Below are positions 45,524 to 54,390 of a stretch of 64,000 nt of DNA, piece after piece. The first letter of the stretch is position 1; each line of letters opens with the position of its first letter. The notes under the pieces were generated by a model that worked only from the letters and a program-made list of their open reading frames with translations, was not told the origin of the DNA and did no database searches. The translations under genes were made by a program, and so were the position numbers. Location: NCBI RefSeq assembly GCF_014323405.1, contig NZ_JACRWE010000001.1, positions 124,001-188,000 of the forward strand, written 5' to 3'. The stretch comes from Romboutsia faecis (GTDB lineage Bacteria; Bacillota; Clostridia; Peptostreptococcales; Peptostreptococcaceae).

Positions 45524-46750
45524 ATGAATAACAATATTAATATTAAAGTGTCCAATGATAATGGACTTGGACAAGTTGGTATATGGTTTAAAGATAATAA
45601 TTTAGAAATTGTATTTCCTAAAAATTATACTTACAATGAATCTAATTTATATAATGATATAAATTTATTATCATCTTGTTTTGATAAATACTTTAAAAAG
45701 TTAAACCAAAAGAGTGTATTAAAAAATAATTTAAATGATATGTCTATAAATGGGCGAGAAAAGTTTTCATTCATGTCTTTATTTAATATAATAAATGACT
45801 ATATTGAAAATGGATATTATTTTGAAATAATTAATTGTACCCAAACTAACGGAAAAAGCAATATAGATTTTACAAGGACTATGAATAAATTTTCACCATA
45901 CTTAATAAATAATGATTTATTATTTATTGACCATACAACTCAAAGTAGGAAAATTAATTATGACAATAATATAACTGAAATACATAGATATATAGTAGAA
46001 AAATGCTTTGACATAGTTGGGCTATTTTTTCCTAAGATTGAATATGATATTAATTGTAATCTTCCGTTTCCAGTTGAGTATTGTATAAATATACTAGAAA
46101 AAGCTATTTCAGAAACATTCAATGATGATAGAAGATTGTTTCTTGAAAGACTATTGTCATTTTTTAAAATATCTAAAGTAAATGAATCTAACATTACATT
46201 TTACTCTACAAATAAGTTTGAAAATATTTGGGAGGAAATGCTTCACGAACTCCTTGGCAATGAACCTGTTAGAGATTACTATTTTAACTCTTCTTGGACA
46301 TTAGTTAATTCAAAAGCTAAAAAAACTAATTTTCCAAGTAGACCAGATGTTATACATGTAGATTATAATGATAAATTAGTTCGATGTTTTATTATTGATG
46401 CTAAGTATTATACTTATTCATTATTAAATGAGGCTGGTACTCTACCTAGTACAAGTGATATAAATAAACAAATCTTATATAAGTTGCATGCTGAAAATGT
46501 AGTTAGAAATAAATTTAATAGTTCTTCTTACGAGTACATAAATTTATTTCTACTTCCTAAAGAATTTTATGCTGATGATGAAATATCTTATTTAGGTTAT
46601 GCTATGAGCGATTTTAATTCAACTGAGACTGTACATGCTTTTTCTTTAGATATTAAATATGTTATGAATACTTATGTTAATATTCATAGAAAATATAACT
46701 TCCAAAATTACGTATTAAATTCTATTTGTAAAAGTATTATAAAAAAATAA
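45524..46750 (+). CDS. LlaJI family restriction endonuclease subunit (R2)
   Basis: The 408-aa protein matches the LlaJI restriction endonuclease family: FSFMSLFNIINDYIENGYYFE, FTRTMNKFSPYLINNDLLF, YNNITEIHRYIVEKCFD-like helices, and then ENIWEEMLHELLG followed by the nuclease core FPSRPDVIHVDY (about 273) and CFIIDAKYYTYSL (about 292), a D...DxK PD-(D/E)XK site. It would cleave unmethylated target sites when driven by R1. TTGGAG lies 9 nt before the ATG. It is the last gene of the restriction operon, closed by a hairpin at 46745. Confidence 0.9.
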   Translation: MNNNINIKVSNDNGLGQVGIWFKDNNLEIVFPKNYTYNESNLYNDINLLSSCFDKYFKKLNQKSVLKNNLNDMSINGREKFSFMSLFNIINDYIENGYYFEIINCTQTNGKSNIDFTRTMNKFSPYLINNDLLFIDHTTQSRKINYDNNITEIHRYIVEKCFDIVGLFFPKIEYDINCNLPFPVEYCINILEKAISETFNDDRRLFLERLLSFFKISKVNESNITFYSTNKFENIWEEMLHELLGNEPVRDYYFNSSWTLVNSKAKKTNFPSRPDVIHVDYNDKLVRCFIIDAKYYTYSLLNEAGTLPSTSDINKQILYKLHAENVVRNKFNSSSYEYINLFLLPKEFYADDEISYLGYAMSDFNSTETVHAFSLDIKYVMNTYVNIHRKYNFQNYVLNSICKSIIKK

Positions 46751-46782
46751 AGTAGTGGTAATTTTTTATACCACTACTTTAT
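46745..46782 (+). terminator. Bidirectional terminator after the restriction operon
   Basis: AATAAAGTAGTGGTA (46745-46759) and TACCACTACTTTATT (46768-46782) pair perfectly, with T-rich sequence on either side. Confidence 0.85.
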
Positions 46783-47340
46783 TAAATATTTATGCACTTT
46801 TATTATTTTTGATTTGCTTGCTATCAATATTCCAATTTACAGTTATTATTTTTTGAATTGTTTTCTTAGGAGAAAATAACTCAACTGGATTTGTATATAT
46901 ATCTATTTTGTTATCTTTAAATCTGACTATTTATTATCCATAAGATCTAAATTGACTTGTTCAACAAATTTATATATTGCTCCATATTTAATAATATTAT
47001 TAACTCCACTACTATCCTTTTTAATAATAGTTTGAACTGTATTTCCAAAACCTATAGTAATCCAATATCTAACACTATCAATTTCTTTCTCCCATGTTGA
47101 ATTTACAAACTTCCTTTTATCATTTCTCACTTCTACAGTGACTAATTCCCAATCTTGTGTATTAAAACTTTTAATTTCATCGATCACTATATTATGAATT
47201 TTTCTTTCTTTTAATCTGTTATTAAAATGATTCCCATTTAGTTTTAAGCTATTTTCTTGGTTCATTTTAAATATAACTCTATCAAATAAAGATTTTGGTC
47301 CAAAATCTCTATGAAATCTACTTTTTTTGAACTTCACCAT
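46781..47340 (-). pseudogene. Probably frameshifted small gene, DUF4258-like
   Basis: From ATG 47340 the frame encodes 137 aa and stops at 46927. The end reads LDLMDNK-stop. Directly after, another frame stays open for 48 codons (VRFKDNKIDIYTNPVELFSP and on) to 46781. One extra A in the short A run at the junction would fuse them into a 186-aa protein. The central part HFNNRLKERKIHNIVIDEIK and the strands VRYWITIGFGNTVQTII resemble DUF4258/RelE-fold proteins, but this is weak. The ribosome site is poor (GGGAAA). It is likely a decayed island gene. Confidence 0.5.
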
Positions 47341-47383
47341 TATAAAAAATTTTCCCGTTTCTATTAAATTATAAAATTTATAC

Positions 47384-47479
47384 TTATTCAAGTTTGTGAT
47401 AAACATCTATTACATTAAAACCTAATGTTATTAATTTATCCCATATAACATCTACTTGATTATTGTTATGAACTATCAT
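47384..47479 (-). pseudogene. Short C-terminal gene remnant
   Basis: A 31-codon frame, MIVHNNNQVDVIWDKLITLG followed by FNVIDVYHKLE, ends at 47384 and has no ribosome site. It looks like the tail of a lost gene. The parent is not recognised. Confidence 0.4.
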
Positions 47480-47503
47480 TAGGTATAAAATATGATTCTA
47501 TTT

Positions 47504-47722
47504 TTATTTATATAGCTCATCTCTAGATGTTACCAATTTTATCTTATCATCAATGAATCTTTTTTTCATCCAATATTCTTTTTCTAGTTTAATCTTTATT
47601 TCGCTAATAGTTTTATTTATTAATATTCTTACTTAACTTTTTTTCTTGTCTTCTAATACCTTCATTTTCATTAAAACTGCTCTTATTTCTATATCTCTAA
47701 CTATATCATATAAATATTTCAT
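47504..47722 (-). pseudogene. Small gene with an in-frame stop
   Basis: From ATG 47722 the frame reads MKYLYDIVRDIEIRAVLMKM up to KKKS-stop and continues in the same frame for 42 codons (VRILINKTISEIKIKLEKEY and on to RDELYK). It is a helical, charged product of unknown family with one nonsense codon. Apart from these remnants the stretch 47723-48032 holds only a probable promoter (TATAAT near 47970) for the IrrE-like gene. Confidence 0.45.
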
Positions 47723-48032
47723 AATAACCAAAAACAATTTTTCTTAAAGATATAGTTACTTCAACATATATTTTATTAGCATATTATATGTATAAGATAA
47801 CATCTGTATCATATCCATTAGTTTTGTTGTCTTTTCTTAATACTTTTTTAATCAATAGAATAATTCCTTAAAAGCGCATACACCTTAACATAACTCCTTA
47901 TAACTAAGTTTCTTATCATTAAACTCTAAAATATTCATCAAACATATGTTTCCAAATCACTTTTTATGGTATAATTTACTAGCAACAAAAAAGGGGATAA
48001 AATACAATTTACTTAACTAAAGGGGGATCAAC

Positions 48033-48539
48033 TTGATTTTACAACAAATAAGAGAAACAGTTCGAATTCTAAAAAAGTACTACCCAGGACAAAACGCACT
48101 AGAAATCCTAAAAGCAACAAAAGTAGTAACAAACTACCTAGATAATAGCCACCTAGAAAGTAATGCCCTAGACATGCTACCACAAGGATGCTACTTCAAA
48201 TCAAACAATATAAAATTTGTACTCATAAACCCATCACTTCCTGAACACGAAAAAAACAGAGTATACACCCACGAACTTGCCCACTCCATATTTCACACAT
48301 AGATAAACACCCTAAGAATAGAAGATTATGATAAAGTATTAATAGATAAATTAGAACTACAAGCCAATATGTTTTGTGCTGAATTTATACTAGATGACAA
48401 CATCTTTGAAGAATATGAAAACTGCACAAAATACACAATAGCAAAGTGCATGGGAGTTACACCAGAATTGGTTGATATTAAATTCCAAAATCTACAAAAA
48501 CTAAATTCAATAAGTAAGAAAAACTTTTCAAGTGTGTAA
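48033..48539 (+). pseudogene. ImmA/IrrE-family metallopeptidase gene with in-frame amber stop
   Basis: Starting at TTG 48033 (AAAGGGGG upstream), 89 codons lead to the zinc motif HELAHSIFH, then TAG at 48300. The same frame is open for 78 more codons (INTLRIEDYDKVLIDKLELQ, ANMFCAEFILDD, CMGVTPELVDIKF) to 48537. That second part contains the third zinc-ligand region (ELQANMFCAEF) of ImmA/IrrE proteins. The intact gene would make a 168-residue protease of the type that cleaves XRE repressors on mobile elements. The stop most likely inactivates it. Confidence 0.85.
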
Positions 48540-48552
48540 TTAACAATAATTT

Positions 48553-48585
48553 AAAGGAGCTGTGATATCACAGCTCCTTTACTTA
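48553..48585 (-). terminator. Terminator at the end of the phage-like block
   Basis: AAAGGAGCTGTGATATCACAGCTCCTTT is a 28-bp perfect palindrome between the convergent IrrE-like and KilAC genes, flanked by A/T-rich sequence. Confidence 0.8.
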
Positions 48586-48586
48586 C

Positions 48587-49474
48587 TTATTCAACAAAAC
48601 TTATCTTCATATTTCTCTCAAGTACAGGAACTATACCAATACTCTTAAGCTTCTCATATAAAAACAAGACACCCTTATGAGTCCATCTCATAAATGGAAT
48701 AATATCATAATCATTACTCTCAAAATATATAACGCTAACATATCCCTTATCTTTGTACTTATAGTATAAATGCCAAATACCACTTTGCTTATACTGAATT
48801 CCTATCTCATAAAGTAGCTTATTAAAAGCTCTAGCACTCATACCATAATCATCGGCAACAGTAGTAGCTGTAATAGTTCCATCATATTTCATAATCTTAT
48901 CCAAATAACTAGCCTTTGGTTCTAATGTTCTAATTCTTGATTCTAGATGTAAATTTCTCTCATTAGAAACAATGTTAGCATACTCATAAATTCCTCTTAA
49001 CTTATCATCTTCACTAACACCTTCAATAGCTTCAAGTAATGCAATTCCTTTTCTAAACTTCAAATCTTCACCCATAGCCATTCTTATAACTTCTTCTCTT
49101 AACTTTTCTGATACCTCTGATTTAGTTAAAAGTAAGCCTATAACAAATAAGGCTTTAGGATTTATCATTTTCATCCCTCTATTAGCAAAACTTTCTAAAC
49201 CGACAGCTTGTGGGTTTAGAAAATCTTCAAGTTCAGCTTTTTTAAATACCCTCATTCCATATTTTTTAAGCTCGACTTCATTTCTTTCACATACTCTCTC
49301 TAATGTTGAGTATTCAACTTTATAAAACTTACTTGCCATATCTATAGTCATATAATCTAAAACTTCACCTAATTTAGTAAGTATATCTATAATAACCCCT
49401 TCACTCTTACCTTCAATAACCATACTTCTAATATAATCACTACTTATTAAGCTTTCTTTATTAATCAAATTCAT
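48587..49474 (-). CDS. Phage antirepressor with KilAC domain
   Basis: The 295-aa protein has an unrecognised N-terminal half including a helix-turn-helix-like stretch (ASKFYKVEYSTLERVCER) and KALFVIGLLLTKSEVSEKLR, typical of phage antirepressors. The C-terminal KilAC domain (about 185-290) contains TITATTVADDYGMSARAFNK, LLYEIGIQYKQSGIWHLY and WTHKGVLFLYEKL. Such proteins act in phage lysis-lysogeny control by binding repressor or DNA. AGGGGGATATT precedes the ATG. It is the last gene of the minus-strand block. Confidence 0.85.
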   Translation of the reverse strand: MNLINKESLISSDYIRSMVIEGKSEGVIIDILTKLGEVLDYMTIDMASKFYKVEYSTLERVCERNEVELKKYGMRVFKKAELEDFLNPQAVGLESFANRGMKMINPKALFVIGLLLTKSEVSEKLREEVIRMAMGEDLKFRKGIALLEAIEGVSEDDKLRGIYEYANIVSNERNLHLESRIRTLEPKASYLDKIMKYDGTITATTVADDYGMSARAFNKLLYEIGIQYKQSGIWHLYYKYKDKGYVSVIYFESNDYDIIPFMRWTHKGVLFLYEKLKSIGIVPVLERNMKISFVE

Positions 49475-49490
49475 AATATCCCCCTAACCT

Positions 49491-49763
49491 TTACTTACTC
49501 TTATTACTAATAATTCTTCTAACTTGATTTTCAGTAATTCTATAGGTGAAAGAGGCTTTTTGGTAATTTCCATCAAAATTCTTTTTTAACATTTTATTTC
49601 TAACAGCTATACTTATAGTTTTTGAAGTTGGTACATAAATCTTAGTTCCTCCGTAATTAAGTAAAAGATTTTTAAAGGCATCCATACCTAGTATTTGAGC
49701 TAGTTCTTTAAAGTTTTCTGGAACATCTTCTAGCATTGCTTTATCTAACATAGTATCACTCAT
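49491..49763 (-). CDS. Mor-type phage transcription activator-like protein
   Basis: The 90-aa protein reads FKELAQILGMDAFKNLLLNY, then GGTKIYVP near residue 40, RNKMLKKNFDGNYQKASFTY, and a C-terminal HTH segment ITENQVRRIIS. This order (helical dimerisation part, GGxxIYVP strand, RN...I...F.G.NY, HTH) is that of the Mor/C family of phage middle-operon activators. GGGGAG lies 7 nt before the ATG. Confidence 0.75.
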   Translation of the reverse strand: MSDTMLDKAMLEDVPENFKELAQILGMDAFKNLLLNYGGTKIYVPTSKTISIAVRNKMLKKNFDGNYQKASFTYRITENQVRRIISNKSK

Positions 49764-49781
49764 ATTAAATCTCCCCTAATT

Positions 49782-50171
49782 TTAATATATTTTAAATATT
49801 CTACTTTTACTTGTTCTTAAATATCTACTAGCAAGTTCAGGGTTGTCTTTTTTTAAAGATTTAGTATATATGGTAGTTTTCTCCGTACTTTTCCAAGTCA
49901 TTTTTCTTTCTTTACAAAATGCAGTTTCATATTCTTTCATTTCATTTTGTAGAAAATGTTCTATGCTTTTTTTCTCAAATTCAAGATTTTTAATTTTTTC
50001 ATTTATATCATCATATTTTGATATTTTTTCATATATATCTTCAGTAAGTATGATAGTATCATCTATACTTTCTTTATAAACTTCTTTTAAAAAATTTCCA
50101 CATTCTTTGCTACCAAAAGGATACTTACTTTCTTTTACAGCTTTATTAAAAAAATTATTTAACATTCCCAT
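49782..50171 (-). CDS. Phage-like helical protein of unknown function
   Basis: The 129-aa protein is soluble and helical, with a coiled-coil-prone centre (IYEKISKYDDINEKIKNLEF and EKKSIEHFLQ) and a basic C-terminus (SRYLRTSKSRIFKIY). AAGGAG is 8 nt before ATG. It lies between the DnaC-like and Mor-like genes with short spacers, so it belongs to the same transcript. No family is recognised. Confidence 0.65.
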   Translation of the reverse strand: MGMLNNFFNKAVKESKYPFGSKECGNFLKEVYKESIDDTIILTEDIYEKISKYDDINEKIKNLEFEKKSIEHFLQNEMKEYETAFCKERKMTWKSTEKTTIYTKSLKKDNPELASRYLRTSKSRIFKIY

Positions 50172-50185
50172 ATAATAATTCTCCT

Positions 50186-50887
50186 TTATTTTCCCTTATA
50201 TATTCTATAGTTTAATTTTTTCCCTTTTATTTGAACTATGTTTTCTTCACTCATTTCTATAAGTCTACTTCCTATAGCTTCATCAATTTGTAGCAAAGAA
50301 TTAACATCATATTCACTACTAATTATCATAGGTAGATTATTTAAGTATCTGTAATTTACTATTTCAAAGATAATATTAATATCACTTTTAGAAATATTAC
50401 CTTTAAATAAGTCATCTATTAAAAGTACCTTCGCTCTTTGGTATCTTGAAATGTATTTTTTATAATATTCTTCATCTAAGATGTTTTGCTTAATTTTCGT
50501 TATAATATCCCTAAAAGGCATATAAATAACGCTTATACCATTGCTTAATAATGTGTTAGCTATTGCCATTGACAAGTGAGTTTTCCCAGAACCTACTTGA
50601 CCAACTAATATAATTGAGCTTATCTTATTGATAGCTCTTTTATTTTTATTATCATTAAAATATTTTATAAAATCATTACTGTAATTTACTGCTTTTGTGT
50701 AAGCTCTTAAAATATCACTATCTATTTCATATTTAAAACTTTCAAATGTCTTTTCTCTAAACTTTTCACTTATCCCACTTTTTTGTAATATAGTTTCTGC
50801 TATTCTTATATCTCTACATTCACATGGAATTGCTTCATCTTTATTTAATATAAATAACATATCTCTGCATTTATTACATTTATACAT
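50186..50887 (-). CDS. DnaC-like ATP-binding helicase loader
   Basis: The 233-aa protein has an N-terminal zinc knuckle (YKCNKCRDML with CECRD near residue 25) and an AAA+ core with Walker A LVGQVGSGKTHL (about 95), Walker B VLLIDDLFKG (about 155) and sensor-1 region MIISSEYDV. It follows the architecture of phage DnaC/DnaI loaders, which place the replicative helicase at an origin. ATG 50887 follows GGGGGA; the longer reading to 50914 lacks a site. The preceding DnaD-like gene ends 13 bp away from its start. Confidence 0.85.
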   Translation of the reverse strand: MYKCNKCRDMLFILNKDEAIPCECRDIRIAETILQKSGISEKFREKTFESFKYEIDSDILRAYTKAVNYSNDFIKYFNDNKNKRAINKISSIILVGQVGSGKTHLSMAIANTLLSNGISVIYMPFRDIITKIKQNILDEEYYKKYISRYQRAKVLLIDDLFKGNISKSDINIIFEIVNYRYLNNLPMIISSEYDVNSLLQIDEAIGSRLIEMSEENIVQIKGKKLNYRIYKGK

Positions 50888-50900
50888 CTGTATCCCCCAT

Positions 50901-51767
50901 TTAATTGATTGCATTTAAAGACCTTGCATAAGCTAAATCTTCTTCACTTGGTTTAGAGTAATTTACTTTTTCTTCTTCAAATTTTAAGCTTCTTATATTA
51001 GAACTTTTATTTATTTTTTCTTGAAGTTTATAAGCATCTAAATCCTCTATACTTATTATGTTTTTATCCCTCCATTGATTGATAATTCCTTCTACATAAC
51101 CTTTGCTACATTTTCCTTTGTTAGTTGCTATTTCTATTGCTTTTTTAAATAAAAGAAAATCTACACTATCAGATATTTCTATTAACCACTGAGAAACTAT
51201 TCCATTAATCACTCCTATATTTTCTGTATATAACTTTGCATACTTACTTAAGTCATTGCTATTTTTAAGTATTTCTTTTTTATTTTCTTTTTCATTTTCT
51301 TTTTCTTTTTTATTTTCTTTTTGTCCACCTGACGTTAACGCCACGTTGTTATAAGCATTATCAAATAGTTCTTTTATATCTTCTTTTCTTATATGCTCAC
51401 TTATAACATTTAAAAGCTCTATATCTTTTACTTCTAAAAGTTCTTTTTTAATACAATCTTTAATTGGACGTCCTGAGTTAGTAAGATTAAAACGACCCCA
51501 TTTAGTAATTGCAATTTCATAAGTGCTTTTATTGTAAACTATTATTTTTAATTCATTTTTAAATTTTTCTAATGTTTCTTTTACTATATTCATTGCTAAA
51601 TCTAAATCGTATGCTATTTGCTTTTTAGTTATTTTATAAATTCCGATTTGTGTTGTGTGTTGATTAGTTAATAGATATACAAAAATTAATTTTTCATTGC
51701 TGTTCATACATTCGCTAACTTTAGGGTTTACCCATATTTCACTTCTTACATGTCTATACAAAGCCAT
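50901..51767 (-). CDS. DnaD-like phage replication initiator
   Basis: The 288-aa protein has an N-terminal winged-helix part (RHVRSEIWVNPKVSECMNSN, FVYLLTNQHTTQIGIYKITKKQIAYDL), a charged linker rich in KE (about 148-170) and a C-terminal DnaD-type helical domain. That domain contains SQWLIEISDSVDFLLFKKAI, GYVEGIINQWRDKNI and SIEDLDAY. This two-domain plan is that of phage replisome organisers. GGGGG precedes the ATG. It heads a replication module with the DnaC-like gene. Confidence 0.82.
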   Translation of the reverse strand: MALYRHVRSEIWVNPKVSECMNSNEKLIFVYLLTNQHTTQIGIYKITKKQIAYDLDLAMNIVKETLEKFKNELKIIVYNKSTYEIAITKWGRFNLTNSGRPIKDCIKKELLEVKDIELLNVISEHIRKEDIKELFDNAYNNVALTSGGQKENKKEKENEKENKKEILKNSNDLSKYAKLYTENIGVINGIVSQWLIEISDSVDFLLFKKAIEIATNKGKCSKGYVEGIINQWRDKNIISIEDLDAYKLQEKINKSSNIRSLKFEEEKVNYSKPSEEDLAYARSLNAIN

Positions 51768-51793
51768 GATTTTCCCCCATCTTTTAATAAGTT

Positions 51794-52009
51794 TTATGGT
51801 AAATTACTTACTTCTAAAAATATCTCATCCACTTCTTCTAAAGTTAATTTTAATATTTTAATAGTTTTTGATACTTTATCTAATGTAAACTTAACTCTAC
51901 CATTTTCCTTATGGTTATAAGGTTTTGTATTTAAGTTCATCTTTTTTTCTATTTGAACTCGAGTCAATCCTTTCAATACCCTCTTTGATTTTAATATTCT
52001 TATCCCCAT
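51794..52009 (-). CDS. Small XRE-type regulator
   Basis: The 71-aa protein is little more than one HTH: IRILKSKRVLKGLTRVQIEK, KMNLNTKPYNHKENG and KVSKTIKILKLTLEEVDEIF. GGAGG lies 6 nt before the ATG. It lies at the start of the replication genes and may control them. Confidence 0.75.
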   Translation of the reverse strand: MGIRILKSKRVLKGLTRVQIEKKMNLNTKPYNHKENGRVKFTLDKVSKTIKILKLTLEEVDEIFLEVSNLP

Positions 52010-52074
52010 TCTATCCTCCTGTATGTTTTTTAAATTTAAAACAAAAAGAATTAGTTAAAAAAGCTAATATAAAG

Positions 52075-52120
52075 GTGATGTTTCATATGATTTTTATAAA
52101 TCATTTGATACACCACCTTT
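52075..52120 (-). terminator. Likely terminator after the partition genes
   Basis: AAAGGTGATGTTTCATATGATTT pairs imperfectly with AAATCATTTGATACACCACCTTT around a short loop. The minus-strand T run is short. It would close the parA transcript. Confidence 0.5.
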
Positions 52121-52127
52121 TTTAAAT

Positions 52128-52508
52128 CTATTTTAATTTAACTTTTCCAATGCTTTCTCTCTCTAAATTCCATCCGATTACAATATCAACTATTCTTTCA
52201 ATAATCTTATCCTTAGTATAACTCTTAGGAATTTTCACCTCTAAAAACTCACTCAACTGAAGTAACTTCGCCTTAGTAAATTTAGATTTAACTAATATAT
52301 CTTTAGCTTCTTCTCTACTATTACTTTTCTTTATTTCTTTGTAAAGAGTTTCAATTTCTCCATTGTCTTTTAAAATTTCTTTTTTCTTAACCTCAACATT
52401 AGTAAATGCAAGTTTATACTCACCACTAATTAATTTATTTAAATCATCATTTTTTGCTTTAGAAATAAACTTATAAATAATCTCTATTAATCTCTTACTA
52501 TCTTCCAT
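52128..52508 (-). CDS. Putative partition partner of ParA
   Basis: The 126-aa protein is soluble and helical. Its C-terminal section SKFTKAKLLQLSEFLEVKIP with SYTKDKIIERIVDIVIG resembles a SAP-like helix-extended-loop-helix, a possible DNA-binding element. It shares the sequence TAATG with the parA stop, so it is translationally coupled. Small DNA-binding partners in this position normally serve as centromere-binding ParB analogues; this role is inference from context. Confidence 0.65.
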   Translation of the reverse strand: MEDSKRLIEIIYKFISKAKNDDLNKLISGEYKLAFTNVEVKKKEILKDNGEIETLYKEIKKSNSREEAKDILVKSKFTKAKLLQLSEFLEVKIPKSYTKDKIIERIVDIVIGWNLERESIGKVKLK

Positions 52509-53389
52509 TACATACCTATCCTTTCTAAAAATTCATTAACTAAATTATCTAACTCCTTATTTATGTCATTATATTGGCTACTTAATTTTCTCATGGTTAC
52601 TGGGATACCTTCTTTAGGAGCATCTCCGTATACTGATTTATTTTCTCTTAGCATACTATTAAATACCGATATATCTCCTTGTTTTAATTGAGATAAGTAA
52701 TGTTCCTCAGTTGAAATTAAACCTTCTTTTCTTCTAGTTACCATATTACAAACTACACCTAAAAACTTTGGATATATTTCTTTATTAGTATTTTTCAAAT
52801 TATCATTATAATTTTTTTCTAAATCTTTTATATGTTCTTTAAGTTCATTAAGCCCTAATGTAGATAAGTAGTCTAGCTTAATAGGTACTAGATAGTAATC
52901 ACTAGCTACAATTGCATTTCTTGTTATCATATTAAAACTTGGTGGGCAATCTATAAGAACAATGTCATACCCTCTTAATTCTTTAATTCCATTCTTTAAA
53001 ATATCATGCGCTTTTATGTAGCTTTCTTTTTGATTTTTATTACTAAATATACTAGATGTTTTGCAAGCTATTTCTATATCTGAGTATATAAGTCCTATAT
53101 GAGAACTTATTATGTTCAAATGTTTATCTTTTACATTATTAGGATTTAAGATTAGATTTTCAAATTTCAAATTTCCTATTCTTTCAAACCAATTTTTTAT
53201 AGTTTTATTTTGAGCATATTTATCTTTCCACTCACTTAAATTTAAAAATGAAAAAGTTAGATTTGATTGAGGATCTAGGTCTATTGCTAATACTTTATAT
53301 TTTCTCTTTGCAAGTCCTGCTGCTAAATTTGATGTTACTGTTGTTTTTCCTACTCCTCCTTTGTAATTTACTACTGAAATTACTTTCAT
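52508..53389 (-). CDS. ParA family ATPase
   Basis: The 293-aa protein has the deviant Walker A VVNYKGGVGKTTV at residues 6-18, AIDLDPQSNLT (Walker A', about 38) and VLIDCPPSFNMITRNA (Walker B, about 145). It is a Soj/ParA type without an N-terminal HTH. It drives partition of plasmids or plasmid-like phages together with a centromere-binding protein. ATG 53389 has GGGAGTG upstream; the frame to 53419 is not needed. It is the first gene of the block. Confidence 0.92.
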   Translation of the reverse strand: MKVISVVNYKGGVGKTTVTSNLAAGLAKRKYKVLAIDLDPQSNLTFSFLNLSEWKDKYAQNKTIKNWFERIGNLKFENLILNPNNVKDKHLNIISSHIGLIYSDIEIACKTSSIFSNKNQKESYIKAHDILKNGIKELRGYDIVLIDCPPSFNMITRNAIVASDYYLVPIKLDYLSTLGLNELKEHIKDLEKNYNDNLKNTNKEIYPKFLGVVCNMVTRRKEGLISTEEHYLSQLKQGDISVFNSMLRENKSVYGDAPKEGIPVTMRKLSSQYNDINKELDNLVNEFLERIGM

Positions 53390-53490
53390 ATATTCACTCC
53401 CTAAATGTATTTTATACATTTTATGAATATAATTATTAATATTTCCTTATTTCTAATCAAAAGCTTGTCCTTTTATAAAATACTCAAATT

Positions 53491-53532
53491 AAAAAAGGTG
53501 ACTAAATAATAATCTATTTAATCACTCTTTTT
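53491..53532 (-). terminator. Terminator of the PEP-hydrolase/Tm-1 gene set
   Basis: AAAAAAGGTGACTAAATA and TATTTAATCACTCTTTTT pair with one mismatch. T residues follow on the minus strand. Confidence 0.8.
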
Positions 53533-53541
53533 CATCAATAA

Positions 53542-54369
53542 TTATTTATTTATATTTTTAAATGCCTCAGCTTGATTTTTAATTCCAACCTCTGTAGCAA
53601 ATCTCTCTATACTAGATGCACCAAAGAAACCATCAACACCAGTAGTTCTCTTAATTACATACTCTGCATCACAAGGTTCAGCTATTGGACCTCCATGACA
53701 AATTACCATTATCTCTGGATTTACAGATTTACCAGCATCAGCTATTGCTTGAACTCTTTTTACACTTTCATCTAATGTAAGTGCAGTTTTTGCTCCTATA
53801 GTACCTTTTGTAGTAAGCCCCATATGAGCAACTAATATATCAGCTCCAGCTTCTGCCATCTGTTTTGCTTGTTCTTCATTAAATACATATGGAGTAGTTA
53901 ACATATCCAACTCATGTGCTTTTCTTATCATATCAACTTCTAAATCATATCCCATACCAGTTTCTTCTAAATTATCTCTAAATACACCATCTATTAAACC
54001 AACAGTTGGGAAGTTTTGAACTCCTACAAATCCTTGTTCTTTAAGTTGTTTTAAATAAACTTCCATTATTCTAAATGGATCTGTTCCACAAACTCCAGCT
54101 AATACTGGTGTATGCTTAACAACAGGTAATACTTCAGCTCCCATTTCTACAACTATTTGATTAGCATCTCCATATGGTAAAAGTCCCGCTAAAGATCCTC
54201 TACCTGCCATTCTATATCTACCAGAGTTATATATAATTATTAAATCTACTCCACCTGCTTCTCCACTTTTAGCAGATATTCCAGTTCCTGCGCCTGCCCC
54301 TAATATTATATTCCCTTTTTCTATTTCATTTCTTAAGTTATTTAATACTTCTTGACGAGTTAATCTCAT
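53542..54369 (-). CDS. PEP-hydrolase family TIM-barrel enzyme
   Basis: The 275-aa protein matches PF09370: [92 protein letters not shown] and the terminal [10 protein letters not shown]. It is a TIM barrel related to phosphoenolpyruvate-type C-C or C-P hydrolases; the true substrate is unknown. GGGGG precedes the ATG. It follows the Tm-1-like gene by 21 bp, as last gene of the probable operon. Confidence 0.92.
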   Translation of the reverse strand: MRLTRQEVLNNLRNEIEKGNIILGAGAGTGISAKSGEAGGVDLIIIYNSGRYRMAGRGSLAGLLPYGDANQIVVEMGAEVLPVVKHTPVLAGVCGTDPFRIMEVYLKQLKEQGFVGVQNFPTVGLIDGVFRDNLEETGMGYDLEVDMIRKAHELDMLTTPYVFNEEQAKQMAEAGADILVAHMGLTTKGTIGAKTALTLDESVKRVQAIADAGKSVNPEIMVICHGGPIAEPCDAEYVIKRTTGVDGFFGASSIERFATEVGIKNQAEAFKNINK

Positions 54370-54390
54370 ATTTCATTTCCCCCTTAAAAT

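Noticed and set aside
48540..53540. Search for attachment-site direct repeats bounding the phage-like block
   Set aside because: Both flanks are hairpin-rich and AT-rich, but I found no matching direct repeat of convincing length by eye.
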